64,000 nt of DNA from Phytophthora vignae f. sp. vignae (lineage: Eukaryota; Oomycota; Peronosporomycetes; Peronosporales; Peronosporaceae), in NCBI GenBank assembly GCA_016169955.1, contig JABJUM010000124.1:1-64000 (forward strand), given 5' to 3'. This document shows positions 62,635 through 64,000 of this stretch, piece by piece. The notes under the pieces are model-generated. The model saw nothing but the letters and a program-made list of their open reading frames with translations, made no database searches and was not told where the DNA came from. The translations under genes and the position numbers were made by a program. The stretch's first letter is position 1. Every line of letters begins with the position of its first letter.

Positions 62635-64000
62635 GCGGAGTCTGGTGGAATTGGAGTTTGATATTTCCCGTGGTTGCGGAGCTGTTGCCCAGGGTGGCGA
62701 GCTGAGTCGTGGAGCAGGCGTCCGGGCGGGGTCGTGCCGAACACGATCCGAGTACCCACCATGCTCATGGAGTCTCCGCCCAAGATGTCGAGCTGAGCGG
62801 AGTGACATGGAGTCCGAGCCCAGCCTTGGACGTGACGTCGAGAGGCATTGCCTGAGTCGAGAAGCCGAGCAGAGTGCCATGGACCTGAGCGGAGTGGCAT
62901 GGACTTGAGCGGAGTTGTCGAAGGCCAGTTGAAGTGCCGGGTGAAGAGTCGCTGGACTTAAGTTCAGACATTGGTACTGACTTCGAAGTTGGTGGTACTG
63001 GCCAGTACACTCATCCGGTGAATCAGCCGTAATCAAGCCTACATTGGGTGCGCCCGCTCAAGATCGCAGCCACTTCAAGCGGATCTCAACGGCCAGCAGC
63101 GACTCCAAGACGTCGCCCGCCAGCATGGAGCCCCCGCATTGGTTGAGACCAAAGATTTCAAGCGGAACTTCAAGGGCGCTCGGTAAGCATACAGCCGACA
63201 CTCTTCGCGCAGCCAGTCAGAGTGTACCCAGGGGGATATCGCGCCCCCACTTAGTGAGTCCTAGTTTGTGCATGTGTTAAATTTAAACAGAGTTCGTTTT
63301 GCCCCGAAGGACGCAAGTGGTGGAGGTCTTTGGCCAGAAGGTGTCTTTGCGATCATCCACACAAATTCAAGCTAACATATCAACGTTGTCAGCGTGCCTC
63401 GGTGCGACGGCAGTACGGTTATTTCATATTACTGTTACATCTTCGGGTGTATTTCATATTTTCGGGTGGAAGGTGATCCATTCTAAGGTTTAGGCAGGGT
63501 AATTGTATTGTGTGCTTGGGGACATTGGCGTGCCCCGGTGCATTGTGTGATTATTAGTATCGGTTCATTGTGGACCTGGTGCGCGGGAAGTCCCAGGGTG
63601 TGTGTGTGTGCCTTGGATTCGGACTAGGCTCAAACCGAGCCAACTAACTCCAACCAACCGGGTCGTAGCTTGACTCGTAGAGAAGAAAGGAGAAGCTGGT
63701 ACGAGCCTCGCCCAGGCTCAGACAAATAAAAGGCGAACTCGGCCCAGACCCAGGCCGATCGGGAAAGAAGGGGTGTTGTGGTTCTAAGCCGGAACCAAAG
63801 AGAGGAAGTAGAGGCTATTGTGTGTGGTGTTGTGTTCATTAAAGAAAACCCGGGGCATTTCGGGCTGTGGACACGTGCGGACTGGGACTCGCCAAGTGGG
63901 GAGCGAGTTTCGTCTGGGAACACCTCCGGAAACCTTCAACATCGACAGCAGCTGGTGTGGCCGACGCGAGTCTGGGCCCACAGCGTAGCCGTGATCGAAA
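62635..64000 (+). repeat. LTR copy B of element-1 family, second part (runs off the window)
   Basis: Resumes with target duplication GCGG and matches 13420-14785 at about 99%. By comparison with copy A about 241 bp of LTR remain beyond the window end, after which a primer-binding site and gag are expected. Confidence 0.95.

Overview
The window looks like a gene-poor, repeat-dense stretch of an oomycete genome, most likely Phytophthora or a close relative. Three things point there: a small secreted RxLR-dEER effector-type gene with an oomycete-style initiator just upstream, chromodomain-bearing Ty3/Gypsy elements of an unusual build, and degenerate Tc1, MULE, PIF1-helicase and foldback DNA elements. 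No bacterial operons, tRNA or rRNA genes or CRISPR arrays are visible.

Layout. 1-15026 is the 3' part of Gypsy element 1 (plus strand): gag, protease, RT, two RNase H domains, integrase with chromodomain, then a long gene on the opposite strand, a polypurine tract and the 3' LTR (13072-15026). The LTR abuts the C-terminal part of a Tc1 transposase (15027-15307) and the Tc1 right inverted repeat (15397-15423). 15932-16336 is a small chromodomain ORF. About 16610-26585 is Gypsy element 2, 5'-truncated, with its own opposite-strand gene and a 3' LTR (24788-26585). 26.6-34.3 kb is mostly non-coding and holds the RxLR gene (30092-30529), an HTH transposase fragment, a PIF1-helicase fragment and tandem repeats. 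34325-39544 is a non-autonomous DNA element with piggyBac-like ends (TTAA, CCC...GGG) enclosing a palindrome of two ~1.3-kb arms that carry an 18-bp minisatellite encoding a hexapeptide repeat. Two MITE-like foldbacks (39.8-41.0 kb), a MULE pseudogene (41.4-43.5 kb) and the N-terminal part of a Tc1 element (44365-45485) follow. From 45486 an LTR of element 1's family begins. It is interrupted by a complete, very young Gypsy element 3 on the minus strand (45838-62634) and continues to the window end.

How it fits together. All three Gypsy elements place a ~1,000-1,100-codon gene tail-to-tail with pol, between pol and the 3' LTR, with an initiator-like motif near its ATG. In elements 1 and 3, gag and pol are joined by the same phased GTTAAAC heptamer followed by an RNA fold with matching geometry and compensatory base changes, a strong case for -1 programmed frameshifting. 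Their RT carries a 55-75-residue insert just before YIDD. The first RNase H has lost catalytic residues and a second, archaeal/plant-type RNase H follows it.

The two Tc1 halves at 15 kb and 44-45 kb are exact complements at codon level (joining gives DD34E spacing and a CACA target duplication), yet they lie in permuted order. The window is therefore either one unit of a tandem duplication or circle of about 65 kb, or half of each of two segmental copies.
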